Shown piece after piece: positions 34,833-42,619 of a stretch of DNA of 64,000 bases (the first letter of the stretch is position 1; every line of letters starts with the position of its first letter). Below the pieces are notes generated by a model. It did no database searches. It was not told the origin of the DNA and saw only the letters and a list, made by a program, of their open reading frames with translations. Made by a program: the position numbers and the translations under genes. This DNA is from Ferdinandcohnia sp036965165. GTDB taxonomy: Bacteria; Bacillota; Bacilli; Bacillales; Bacillaceae_L. The DNA lies in contig NZ_JBALOX010000021.1 in the NCBI RefSeq assembly GCF_036965165.1, forward strand, positions 1 to 64,000, given 5' to 3'.

Positions 34833-34999
34833 ATTTGACAATAAATACTACAAGCTAGACAAAATAATGCAAAAAAATGACAACTTTTTGGAAAGAGGGT
34901 CTATATTATGTAAGCGTTTTAGTGTAAAATGAATATACTAGATTGATAATTTTAAAATCAACAAGAATTAGCGGGATTCATTCAAAGGGAGATTTTGCA

Positions 35000-35707
35000 A
35001 TGAAGTATAGTCAAGTTAGCCGAAATGATAGGGGAACGAGAAGGGAATTTGTCTACTCATATTTATATGAAAAAATCATAGATTTATCATTAAAGCCAGG
35101 CATGCCTATTTCGGAAAGTGAAATTGGAGCCCAGCTTAATGTTAGCCGAACACCGATTAGAGAAGCCCTGATGCAGCTTGCAAAGGAAGATTTAATTGAA
35201 ATAAAACCACAAATAGGGACATTTGTGTCCTTAATTGATCAGTCTCATATTGAGGAATCGAGATTTATGAGGAAAGCAGTCGAGCTTGCAGTTATCCGTG
35301 AGGCGACGGAAAAGCTTTCTTCTGATACATTATATAAATTAGAAAAAAGTTTAACGATGCAAGAAATTGCTTTGAGAGAAGAAAATCATAAGGACTTTTT
35401 AGCGTATGATGATGAATTTCATGAGATTATTTATAAAGGGTTAGGGATGGACCGCATTTGGCAAGGGATTGATCAAATGAATGGACAGTATAAACGTGTG
35501 AGGATGCTACGTTTAATCACTACGAAATCCCAAGAATGGGTGTCTGTTTTGGATGAACATAGAGCGATATTTAATGCCTTAAAAAATAAAGATGTTGTAA
35601 CAGCAGAGGAAGTTGTTAATGAGCATATATCAAAAGGCATCGCTCATTTATATGAATTTAAGAAAGAACAACCGAATTATTTTAAAAAAGAAAGTATTTA
35701 TATTTAA
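35000..35707 (+). CDS. GntR-family (FCD) regulator
   Basis: A 235-residue FadR-type regulator: winged helix about 15-75 (MPISESEIGAQLNVSRTPIREALMQLAKEDLIEIKPQIGTFVS) and helical FCD domain about 85-225 with the metal-ligand-like DDEFHEIIY. ATG 35000 follows AAAGGGAGA. It is alone between two terminators. Its target is not evident; the upstream lactonase or hexonate metabolism is a guess. Confidence 0.85.
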   Translation: MKYSQVSRNDRGTRREFVYSYLYEKIIDLSLKPGMPISESEIGAQLNVSRTPIREALMQLAKEDLIEIKPQIGTFVSLIDQSHIEESRFMRKAVELAVIREATEKLSSDTLYKLEKSLTMQEIALREENHKDFLAYDDEFHEIIYKGLGMDRIWQGIDQMNGQYKRVRMLRLITTKSQEWVSVLDEHRAIFNALKNKDVVTAEEVVNEHISKGIAHLYEFKKEQPNYFKKESIYI

Positions 35708-35732
35708 TCAGTCGTGCATCAAATACGTAACG

Positions 35733-35764
35733 AAACCCACTCTCCTTTAAGGGGGAGTGGGTTT
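35733..35764. terminator. Bidirectional terminator
   Basis: AAACCCACTCTCC pairs with GGGGGAGTGGGTTT around a short loop, between the convergent gntR and amidase genes. Confidence 0.8.
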
Positions 35765-35767
35765 GCT

Positions 35768-36748
35768 TTAGTATATGTCCTTTCGAAGTTCTTCCATTTT
35801 CTTTGTGATGAGCGGGTAGAAGTACTTCTCGGCGCTTGTTGTGGAGTTTCCTCCGAAAAATCCTGTTCCCGGACAGGTCTTCACATTATAATCAGGTCCT
35901 TTATCAAGCACTCTTTCTCCATTTCGTAGATCCCACCAATGATGATATGTAATGCTGTCAATCGAGGGGGTTAAACCAAACTTAAGGCTAAGGACAGCGT
36001 TGATATAAATGATTGTGTCGTGTTGCTCTTTTGTCATAACATCATGTCCGATATCGAAATTTCCTACGTGTTCAATGGCAATTCCAACAGAGTTGGCCTT
36101 CCTGCCAATGGTGCCTTCAGGGGCAATGTAAAGCGGTCTTGAGACAGCAACCTTCCCATCCGGAAAAGTCGTAATGTTTTGGGCGATATGCTTCCAACCC
36201 ATCGTATTTTTATGGTAATTTTCCATTCCAGTTAATAAATTGAAATGGTTGGCGTGATTAAATCGACTATAGTCTGGCACCCAAGTATGATGCTGTTGGA
36301 TGAGGCTTACTTTCCGTTTAATCTTCTGATTCATGAGCCAATTCTTAAACTCCTCTTTCGTCATTAATATATGTTCCCCTTGCATGTTCATCTTTTTCGG
36401 GACAATTTTAAGGACTTGCCCGGGGACAACCTGCTCGGATGAAAGCCCATTGGACGTTTTGATTTGATTAGGGGATGAATGAAACTGAGCTGCAATCCCC
36501 TTTAATGTGTCACCAGATGCTACCTCATAGGAAAAAGGAACCCAAAGCTTTTGCCCAACAATGACTAAATCCGATTGAAGCCCATTGGTGATTTTTAAAT
36601 CATCAATCGAGATGTCAAATCTTTTAGCAATCCCAGGTAATGTATCACCTGCTTGAATGACATAGATATTTTCATGGCTATTTGCGTTTGTTTTAATAGG
36701 TGAAAATAATATAAAGACTCCGATTAACAACGTAAACCAAATTTTCAT
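35768..36748 (-). CDS. Secreted LysM N-acetylmuramoyl-L-alanine amidase
   Basis: A 326-residue exported enzyme. A signal peptide (about 1-22, ending TNANS) is followed by two LysM domains (YVIQAGDTLPGIAKRFDIS near 28 and YEVASGDTLKGIAAQFHSS near 72). An Amidase_2 domain follows (about 140-326) with zinc ligands in SLIQQHHTW, TYHHWWD and KTCPG. It binds peptidoglycan and cleaves the amide joining stem peptide to muramic acid. ATG 36748 follows AGGAAAGGAA. It is divergent from a tail-less FtsZ gene, an unusual pairing of two cell-envelope/division functions. Confidence 0.87.
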   Translation of the reverse strand: MKIWFTLLIGVFILFSPIKTNANSHENIYVIQAGDTLPGIAKRFDISIDDLKITNGLQSDLVIVGQKLWVPFSYEVASGDTLKGIAAQFHSSPNQIKTSNGLSSEQVVPGQVLKIVPKKMNMQGEHILMTKEEFKNWLMNQKIKRKVSLIQQHHTWVPDYSRFNHANHFNLLTGMENYHKNTMGWKHIAQNITTFPDGKVAVSRPLYIAPEGTIGRKANSVGIAIEHVGNFDIGHDVMTKEQHDTIIYINAVLSLKFGLTPSIDSITYHHWWDLRNGERVLDKGPDYNVKTCPGTGFFGGNSTTSAEKYFYPLITKKMEELRKDIY

Positions 36749-36945
36749 GACTTGATTCCTTTCCTGAAATGTTAGTATTAGTTTGTAAAACAAACGTAAT
36801 ATTATGCGATTTAGGTACTTGTGAGTAGGTTCCTTTCATTTTTTAAAGGAAATGTATGACAAAAAGCGAAGTAGTACTACGAAGTATATAGTATTAATCC
36901 GACTTCTTTTAGGAAGTTGGCAATGGGCGGTAAGGAGGAAAAGTC

Positions 36946-37902
36946 ATGTTTGAGTTTGAACCATACATAGATCAATTTGCAAGAATAAAAGTAATAGGTG
37001 TTGGTGGCGGTGGAAATAATGCTGTTAATCGAATGATTGAAGCAGGGGTAGATGGTGTTGAGTTCATTGCAGTAAATACGGATGGACAAGCCCTTAATCA
37101 ATCTAAAGCAGAGATCACCATTCAAATTGGTGCATCTTTAACACGCGGTCTTGGGGCAGGTGCAAATCCGCAAATTGGGATGAAAGCCGTTGAAGAGAGT
37201 GAAAAAGAGATTGAGGAAGCATTAAGGGGAGCGGATATGGTCTTTGTTACTGCTGGAATGGGTGGTGGCACTGGAACCGGGGCAGCCCCGGAAATTGCAA
37301 GAATCGCAAAGAAGCTGGGTTCTTTGACAATCGGTGTTGTAACACGCCCGTTCCGATTTGAAGGTCGTAAACGAGCTGTCAATGCAGATGCCGGTATTGA
37401 CGCGATGAAGGAAGCAGTTGATACATTAATCATTATTCCAAATGAAAAATTATTGGAGATTGTCGATAAGCGTACACCGATGATTGAAGCGTTCCGAGAA
37501 GCCGATAATGTTCTTCTCCGCGGGGTTCAAGGGATTTCCGATTTAATTGCGGTGCCTGGTTTAATCAATCTTGATTTTGCTGATGTAAAAACAGTTATGT
37601 CCCACAGGGGAACCGCATTAATGGGAATAGGAATGGCAAAAGGGGATGGGCGTGCAGTTGAAGCGGCTCATAAAGCAATTAATAGTCCATTGCTTGAAAC
37701 ATCGATAAGCGGGGCACGTGGTGTGATTTTAAATATCACAGGTGGACGAAATTTAAGCCTGTTCGAAATTCAGGAAGCAGCCGATGTGATATCGTCAGCA
37801 ACACATGAAGATTTAAACATGATCTTTGGATCAGTCATTAATGATAATTTAAAGGACGAAATTATTGTGACCGTAATCGCTACCGGCTTTTCGGAAAATT
37901 AA
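36946..37902 (+). CDS. FtsZ paralogue lacking the C-terminal linker and tail
   Basis: A 318-residue FtsZ matching the GTPase and polymerisation core: GGGGNNAVNRMIEAG (about 19), NTDGQALN (about 44), the tubulin signature GMGGGTGTGAAPEIA (about 104), the T7-type LINLDFADVKTVM (about 206) and the core end NLKDEIIVTVIATGF (about 300-315). B. subtilis FtsZ has about 382 residues; here the protein stops right after the core, without the variable linker and the DIPTFLRNR-like tail that binds FtsA, SepF and ZapA. Only ~20 bases separate the stop from a terminator, so no lost tail is visible. It is not in a dcw cluster. GGAGG precedes the ATG. Confidence 0.9.
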   Translation: MFEFEPYIDQFARIKVIGVGGGGNNAVNRMIEAGVDGVEFIAVNTDGQALNQSKAEITIQIGASLTRGLGAGANPQIGMKAVEESEKEIEEALRGADMVFVTAGMGGGTGTGAAPEIARIAKKLGSLTIGVVTRPFRFEGRKRAVNADAGIDAMKEAVDTLIIIPNEKLLEIVDKRTPMIEAFREADNVLLRGVQGISDLIAVPGLINLDFADVKTVMSHRGTALMGIGMAKGDGRAVEAAHKAINSPLLETSISGARGVILNITGGRNLSLFEIQEAADVISSATHEDLNMIFGSVINDNLKDEIIVTVIATGFSEN

Positions 37903-37919
37903 AGGAAAGAAATTAATAC

Positions 37920-37962
37920 AAAGCAAGTGCGAATTCTGATGCGAATCGCCTTGCTTTTTTGT
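37920..37962 (+). terminator. Terminator after the FtsZ paralogue
   Basis: AAAGCAAG pairs with CTTGCTTT, with an inner GCGA/TCGC stem, followed by a T run. Confidence 0.75.
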
Positions 37963-38081
37963 GCTTTTATAGTTGCGGTTACTCCAAAAGAGAACGGCTT
38001 CCGTTGGTCGATAAAAAGGTGATGATTAAGAGGTTCCCCACTTATCAGGCTAGGGAATCAGATTAAACATCCGATTTAATA

Positions 38082-38270
38082 AATAGACGGACAAACTCAG
38101 CTTAATAAGTAATTTTTGATAAAAAAGGCTTCATTAGACGGAGAAATTCCGCCTATTGAATCAAAAAATGCGAAAATAAAGGTTTTACTTTGCATAACCG
38201 GAAAACCTCCCTTTATATACCCCAAAACGGACTCCATTCTGAATCTAGTCGGAAAATTTCCGTTTATCTT
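38082..38270. repeat. ~189-bp dispersed repeat, copy 2
   Basis: Same block order as copies 1 and 3: TAGACGGA, AATAAGTAATT, TTAGACGGAGAAATTCCGCC, GGTTTTACTTTGCA, a CCCC-AAACGGACTCCATT block and a final CGGAAAATTTCCG. It is the main content of the 37.9-38.45 kb gene-free stretch. Confidence 0.75.
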
Positions 38271-38361
38271 ACTTTTGCTAGTTATAAAAATCTAATGTCT
38301 AAAATGTTATCTATATTGACGTTAAATAGACTCTAATCATTGATAAATCAATAAAAACCAA

Positions 38362-38392
38362 AGGCTCTAATTTAGTTGAAAAATTAGAGCCT
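38362..38392. terminator. Hairpin between repeat copy 2 and the aldo/keto reductase gene
   Basis: AGGCTCTAATTT and AAATTAGAGCCT form a perfect 12-bp stem with a 7-base loop. It probably terminates the minus-strand gene, although the T tract is broken. Confidence 0.6.
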
Positions 38393-38451
38393 AATTTGAT
38401 ATTTATTTGGTGTTCTGCACCTTGAAACAGAGCCCCTTACTTTAAGAGGGT

Positions 38452-39369
38452 TTATGGTAAGAGATAACCTGCTGCTTGGAAAATGCTGTACCAATCTTCA
38501 CGGGATAATTGAACTTCACTTGCTTTTACAGAGTCCTTTAAGCGTTCTACATTCATTGTTCCGATAACTGGTTGCATGTTGGCCGGATGACGCAATAGCC
38601 ATGCAATCGCGATCGTCGTATTGGATACGCCATATTTTTCTGCAATTTCGTCAATCTTTTGATTTAATTCAGGGCATTTCTCATTGCCAAGAAAAGGACC
38701 TTCAAAATAACCATATTGGAATGGGGACCAAGGTTGAATCGTAATGTCATTTAAACGGCAAAAATCGAGCACGTCTCCATCACGGTTAATGGACTGGTCA
38801 ATTTGCATATTACCCGTAACGCCACTTGCAATCATATGGGCATTTGGGATGCTTAATTGCAGTTGATTCGCAACAATAGGCTGCCTCACATATTTTTTAA
38901 GTAATTGAATTTGCATCGGTTTTTGATTGGATACACCAAAGTTACGAACTTTCCCGGAAGACTCTAGTACATCGAATGCTTCTGCTACCTCTTCAGGTTC
39001 AACAAGGGCATCTGGACGATGTAAAAGTAAGACATCAAGATAATCCGTTTTGAGTCGTTTTAAGATCCCATCTACAGAATTGAGGATATGCTCCTTTGAA
39101 AAATCAAACATTCCTTTTCGAATGCCACATTTGGATTGAAGAATGATTTTTTCCCTTACATCATCATTCATATGTATTGCATCTGCAAAGATTTCCTCAC
39201 ATTCACCTTTACCGTAAATATCGGCGTGATCAAAGAAGTTGGCACCGATTTCTAATGCTGTTTGCACAAATTTTTCCGCTTCAGGCTTTTCCAAAGAATT
39301 AATCCTCATACAGCCTACTCCAACAACTGGTACTTCTAATGTACTCGTTCCAAGTTTTATTTTTCGCAC
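38452..39369 (-). CDS. Aldo/keto reductase (YdhF-like)
   Basis: A 305-residue NADPH-dependent AKR. VVGVGCMRIN is near residue 14. The catalytic Asp-Tyr is in FFDHADIYGKGECEEIF (about 46-62), with the Lys in LQSKCGI (about 79) and the His in LLLHRPDALVEP (about 117). GVSNQKPMQ and a late IPWAWLLRHP-like cofactor segment follow. It reduces carbonyl compounds; the physiological substrate is unknown. GTG 39369 is preceded by GGAGGTAAATCAACC and is better than an upstream start at 39438. Confidence 0.87.
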   Translation of the reverse strand: MRKIKLGTSTLEVPVVGVGCMRINSLEKPEAEKFVQTALEIGANFFDHADIYGKGECEEIFADAIHMNDDVREKIILQSKCGIRKGMFDFSKEHILNSVDGILKRLKTDYLDVLLLHRPDALVEPEEVAEAFDVLESSGKVRNFGVSNQKPMQIQLLKKYVRQPIVANQLQLSIPNAHMIASGVTGNMQIDQSINRDGDVLDFCRLNDITIQPWSPFQYGYFEGPFLGNEKCPELNQKIDEIAEKYGVSNTTIAIAWLLRHPANMQPVIGTMNVERLKDSVKASEVQLSREDWYSIFQAAGYLLP

Positions 39370-39459
39370 GGTTGATTTACCTCCAATTTTAGAACTGTTA
39401 TTACTGTTTCCTCTCTCTAGTCTACCTATTTCAATCATGAATGGAAAGCCACGTCACAA

Positions 39460-39494
39460 AAAAAGTGTTCCCCCTAACTTAGGGGGAACACTTT
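39460..39494 (-). terminator. Terminator of the doxX gene
   Basis: AAAGTGTTCCCCCTAA and TTAGGGGGAACACTTT form a perfect 16-bp stem with a one-base centre; the minus strand then has a T run. Confidence 0.85.
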
Positions 39495-39496
39495 AG

Positions 39497-40003
39497 TTAT
39501 GCAACGTTTGCTGCTGTTTTTGTAGCTTTTTTCTCGTTAATTCGTTTTGTAAGGTAAGGTACTGCGAATCTGTCTACACCGTAGTAGTAAGTTGCAGCGC
39601 CTGCGAATAAGAGAATAATGGCTACTGTGTAAAGCGTTGGGTTAGTGCTTGTTGTACCAGCAAGCATGAAGTTAAGGTTCATGAATGCACCTGCAAGTAA
39701 TGCTGGAATTGTTGCGAAACCTACTATTAAGCCAAGTCCTACAAGTAATTCTCCCCAAGGGATGAGTACGTTGAATAACTCAATATTTGGTAGGGCAAAG
39801 CCTTCAAGGAATGCTGCAAACCAGCCTTGTACTGCTGGGTGATCTCCACCTGCATTTGCGATGGCACCTTGGATAAATCCACCTGCATCAAATCCGCCTG
39901 CTGTTACTTTATGAAAACCAGCTTCTAGCCATTGAATACCTAACCATACACGTAATACTGTCCAAACTACTGCCATAATAGGTCCTTTTAAGAATATTTT
40001 CAT
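39497..40003 (-). CDS. DoxX-family membrane protein
   Basis: A 168-residue protein with four hydrophobic helices. The WLEAGFHKVTAGGFDAGGFIQGAIAN segment near residue 25 and NVLIPWGELLVGLGLIVGFATIPALLAGAFMNLNFMLAG (about 80-118) are characteristic of DoxX proteins, some linked to quinone or thiosulfate oxidation and redox stress. AAGGGGAG lies upstream of the ATG. Two Rex/Fnr-like boxes upstream imply redox or oxygen control. The specific reaction is unknown. Confidence 0.85.
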   Translation of the reverse strand: MKIFLKGPIMAVVWTVLRVWLGIQWLEAGFHKVTAGGFDAGGFIQGAIANAGGDHPAVQGWFAAFLEGFALPNIELFNVLIPWGELLVGLGLIVGFATIPALLAGAFMNLNFMLAGTTSTNPTLYTVAIILLFAGAATYYYGVDRFAVPYLTKRINEKKATKTAANVA

Positions 40004-40026
40004 TCTAATCTCCCCTTATAATTGAT

Positions 40027-40044
40027 TTGTGAAACTCTTCACAA
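40027..40044. promoter_or_regulatory. Rex/Fnr-like box 1 upstream of doxX
   Basis: TTGTGAAACTCTTCACAA: perfect TTGTGAA-N4-TTCACAA inverted repeat, 24 bases upstream of the doxX start codon. Confidence 0.65.
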
Positions 40045-40098
40045 GTTGTTGTAAAAAAATATGAGTGCTTTTTAGCTGCCAGCTTTGTTGTAGTTAGT

Positions 40099-40116
40099 TT
40101 GTGAAGTTTTTCACTA
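40099..40116. promoter_or_regulatory. Rex/Fnr-like box 2 upstream of doxX
   Basis: TTGTGAAGTTTTTCACTA: same consensus with one mismatch, centred 72 bp from box 1 (about seven helical turns), compatible with cooperative binding. Confidence 0.55.
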
Positions 40117-40294
40117 ACTTTCTACACTCTTAATATACAGCGGATTTCAAATAAATGCAATAGGCTTCACAAATATGACACATATGATTTTATAGTCTTT
40201 TTTTTGCTCTAAATACATACATAGGAATAGGGAGGATACTCTATCTTCCGGATGAACCTAAACTCTTTTAATATGGTCTGCTGAATTTGGGTTT

Positions 40295-40386
40295 GTCCGA
40301 TATTAGGGGCGGATTGTCCGATAAAATTTAAGTTCCGTCCGATATCTCCCCCCGAATGTCCGATAAACTCAAATTTATGTCCGATA
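40295..40386. repeat. Five 21-bp-periodic GTCCGATA direct repeats
   Basis: GTCCGATA occurs at 40295, 40316, 40337, 40358 and 40379, each exactly 21 bp apart; the intervening 13 bases vary. It lies between the doxX control region and the S-box promoter. A 109-codon minus-strand frame spans it, but its heptad-like IG repeats simply reflect the DNA period. Confidence 0.8.
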
Positions 40387-40494
40387 TCCCAAAACTGCAT
40401 TAGATACTCGGCCTTCCGCATTGACTGGAAGGCTTTTAATAAGAAATGAGTACGAAGCGAAAATTCCAATAAGGGAAAATATTTCAAAAAGTGT

Positions 40495-40523
40495 TTGACT
40501 TTGGACTTTTCACATACTATAAT
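40495..40523 (+). promoter_or_regulatory. Promoter of the S-box operon
   Basis: TTGACT, 17 bp, TATAAT, 42 bases upstream of the SAM riboswitch. Confidence 0.8.
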
Positions 40524-40565
40524 CCTTTTATACAGCAAAACAGGAACGTATTAATTTAATATAGA

Positions 40566-40711
40566 CTCTTATCCAGAGCGGTGGAGGGACATGGCCCTAC
40601 GAAACCCGGCAACCTTCAAGATTATTCTTGAAAAGGTGCTAATTCCTGCAGGTATTTTTACCTGAAAGATAAGAGGAGGATAAAGCCCTCTTCTTATTGA
40701 AGAGGGCTTTT
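40566..40711 (+). promoter_or_regulatory. SAM-I (S-box) riboswitch with terminator
   Basis: Aptamer 40566-40675: the P1 strand CTCTTATC pairs with GATAAGAG, and it contains the conserved CAGAGCGGTGGAGGGA, CGAAACCCGGCAACC and GGTGCTAATTCCTGC blocks. The AAAGCCCTCTTC/GAAGAGGGCTTT terminator with a T tract follows (40683-40711). High SAM promotes termination, shutting off the metY operon. Confidence 0.96.
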
Positions 40712-40791
40712 TCTATTGCTTGGATGATGAAGGTTTGAAGTTGTATAAGTACTATTCCTAGTTTTCCTATAAAAATATTGGAGGTATATAT

Positions 40792-42591
40792 ATGAGTAAT
40801 CAATTTGAAAGCTATGATTTAGAAACAATATTATTACACGGGGGACAATCACCAGATCCAACAACCGGGTCACGTGCAGTGCCTATTTATCAAACAAGTT
40901 CGTATGTTTTCCATAATTCTGAGCATGCAAGGAGTTTATTTGCCCTTGATGAACCTGGGAATATTTATTCAAGAATTGGAAATCCAACTGTAGATGTATT
41001 GGAAAAACGAATTGCCCTTTTAGAGGACGGGGTTGCGGCTGTTGCGACATCATCAGGGATGGCTGCCATTGCCTTAGCGATCATGAACATTGCAGAAGCG
41101 GGTGATGAAATTGTTGCTGCTACAAATCTATACGGTGGTACATATAATCTGTTCTCAACCACATTACCGAAATACGGAATTAAGGTCCACTTTGTAGATT
41201 CGAAAGATCCAGAGAATTTTAGAAAAGCAATCACTCCAAATACGAAGGCAGTTTTTGCTGAAATTATCGGAAATCCAAGCTTACAGGTTTTAGACGTAGA
41301 AGCAGTTGCAGCAATTGCACATGAAGCAGAAATTCCACTTATTATTGATAATACATTTGCTTCTCCATATATTTGTAAACCAATTACATGGGGTGCTGAT
41401 ATTGTCGTACACTCTGCAACGAAATGGATTGGTGGTCATGGAACCACAATTGGTGGTCTTGTTGTAGATGGGGGTCGCTTCAATTGGAATAACCCTAAAT
41501 TCCCGGGATTTACTGAGCCTGACCGAAGCTATAACGGCGTAAGATATGCCTATGATTTTGGAACACTTGCATATAGCCAAAAACTTCGCGTACAGCTTCT
41601 GCGTGATTTTGGTTCATGCTTGAGTCCACAAAATGCATTTTATTTATTGCAAGGACTTGAAACCCTCCATCTACGTGTGGAAAAACATAACAAAAACGCT
41701 TTAGAACTAGCAAACTATTTAAAAAATCACCCAGCAGTTGAGTGGGTATCCTATCCGGGGCTAGAGGACCATCCATCCTATGAGCTTTCACAAAAGTACT
41801 TAAACAATGGCTTTGGGTCCATCGTAAATTTCGGAATTAAAGGTGGTCGTGATGCAGGGAAAAACGTCATCGACAATATCGCACTTTGGTCACATGTAGC
41901 GAATGTTGGCGACGCGAAGTCGTTAATTATTCATCCAGCATCGACAACCCATCAGCAGTTAAGTGCGGAAGAACTTCTTCTAACTGGGGTTACAGAAGAC
42001 TTGATTCGTCTCTCCGTCGGAATTGAATCCGTTCGCGACCTACAAAATGATCTTGATCGTGCGTTTTATGAAGCAACAGGTCTTTCTTTTAAAGGTGCAG
42101 AAAAGGGAGAAGTTGTAGTGAACGATGAAGGAGTCATTCGTTGGGCGCTACAATCACCAATTGTTCGGGAAGAGATTGATGGAGTTGAGACACAAAGACC
42201 AAAAACACTAGCGATTGTTGGATTAAGTAGTAATCCGGCTCGACCGAGTAACCGATTGGCAAGAAAAATGCAGCGTTTGGGATATAGAATTGTTCCAGTA
42301 AACCCTAGAGAAACAGAAGTTTTTGGAGAAAAAGCATATTCAAGTTTGAAGGAAGTACCGTTTCCAATTGATATTGTTCAAGTCTTTAGAAGTCCCGAGG
42401 CTGCAATTGAGGTTGCGAAGGAAGCGGCAGAGGTGAAGCCTAGAATTTTCTGGCTTCAAGAAGGGGTTATTTCACCTGAAGCGGCACAAATAGCTGGTGA
42501 GGCAGGACTAGAAGTCGTACACAATCGTTGTACGTATAAAGAAGCGCAACGATTAAGAGGCAGCATCGTTACATTCGCTTGCGAGATCTGA
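40792..42591 (+). CDS. O-acetylhomoserine sulfhydrylase (MetY) fused to a CoA-binding domain
   Basis: A 599-residue two-domain protein. Residues 1-430 are a Cys/Met-metabolism PLP enzyme of the MetY type, with ETILLHGGQSPDPTTGSRAVPIYQTSSYVF at the start and the PLP lysine in HSATKWIGGHG near 208. It makes homocysteine from O-acetylhomoserine and sulfide, releasing acetate. Residues about 465-599 are a YneT/YccU-like CoA_binding_2 Rossmann domain (LAIVGLSSNPARPSN, PVNPRETEVFGEKAY, IFWLQEGV). No stop or internal start separates the two. An S-box controls it, and sulfur transport genes and an AcsA-like gene follow. Confidence 0.9.
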   Translation: MSNQFESYDLETILLHGGQSPDPTTGSRAVPIYQTSSYVFHNSEHARSLFALDEPGNIYSRIGNPTVDVLEKRIALLEDGVAAVATSSGMAAIALAIMNIAEAGDEIVAATNLYGGTYNLFSTTLPKYGIKVHFVDSKDPENFRKAITPNTKAVFAEIIGNPSLQVLDVEAVAAIAHEAEIPLIIDNTFASPYICKPITWGADIVVHSATKWIGGHGTTIGGLVVDGGRFNWNNPKFPGFTEPDRSYNGVRYAYDFGTLAYSQKLRVQLLRDFGSCLSPQNAFYLLQGLETLHLRVEKHNKNALELANYLKNHPAVEWVSYPGLEDHPSYELSQKYLNNGFGSIVNFGIKGGRDAGKNVIDNIALWSHVANVGDAKSLIIHPASTTHQQLSAEELLLTGVTEDLIRLSVGIESVRDLQNDLDRAFYEATGLSFKGAEKGEVVVNDEGVIRWALQSPIVREEIDGVETQRPKTLAIVGLSSNPARPSNRLARKMQRLGYRIVPVNPRETEVFGEKAYSSLKEVPFPIDIVQVFRSPEAAIEVAKEAAEVKPRIFWLQEGVISPEAAQIAGEAGLEVVHNRCTYKEAQRLRGSIVTFACEI

Positions 42592-42619
42592 GTCGAGTTG
42601 AGAAAGGGAGAGATGAGAA

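Noticed and set aside
36946..37902. TubZ-type plasmid segregation tubulin
   Set aside because: The sequence is plainly FtsZ-like across all core motifs, and no TubR, tubC iterons or plasmid genes are nearby.
40209..40538. 109-codon minus-strand frame across the GTCCGATA repeats
   Set aside because: Its heptad-like IG repeats are the translation of a 21-bp DNA period; no ribosome binding site or known family, and it overlaps the S-box promoter.
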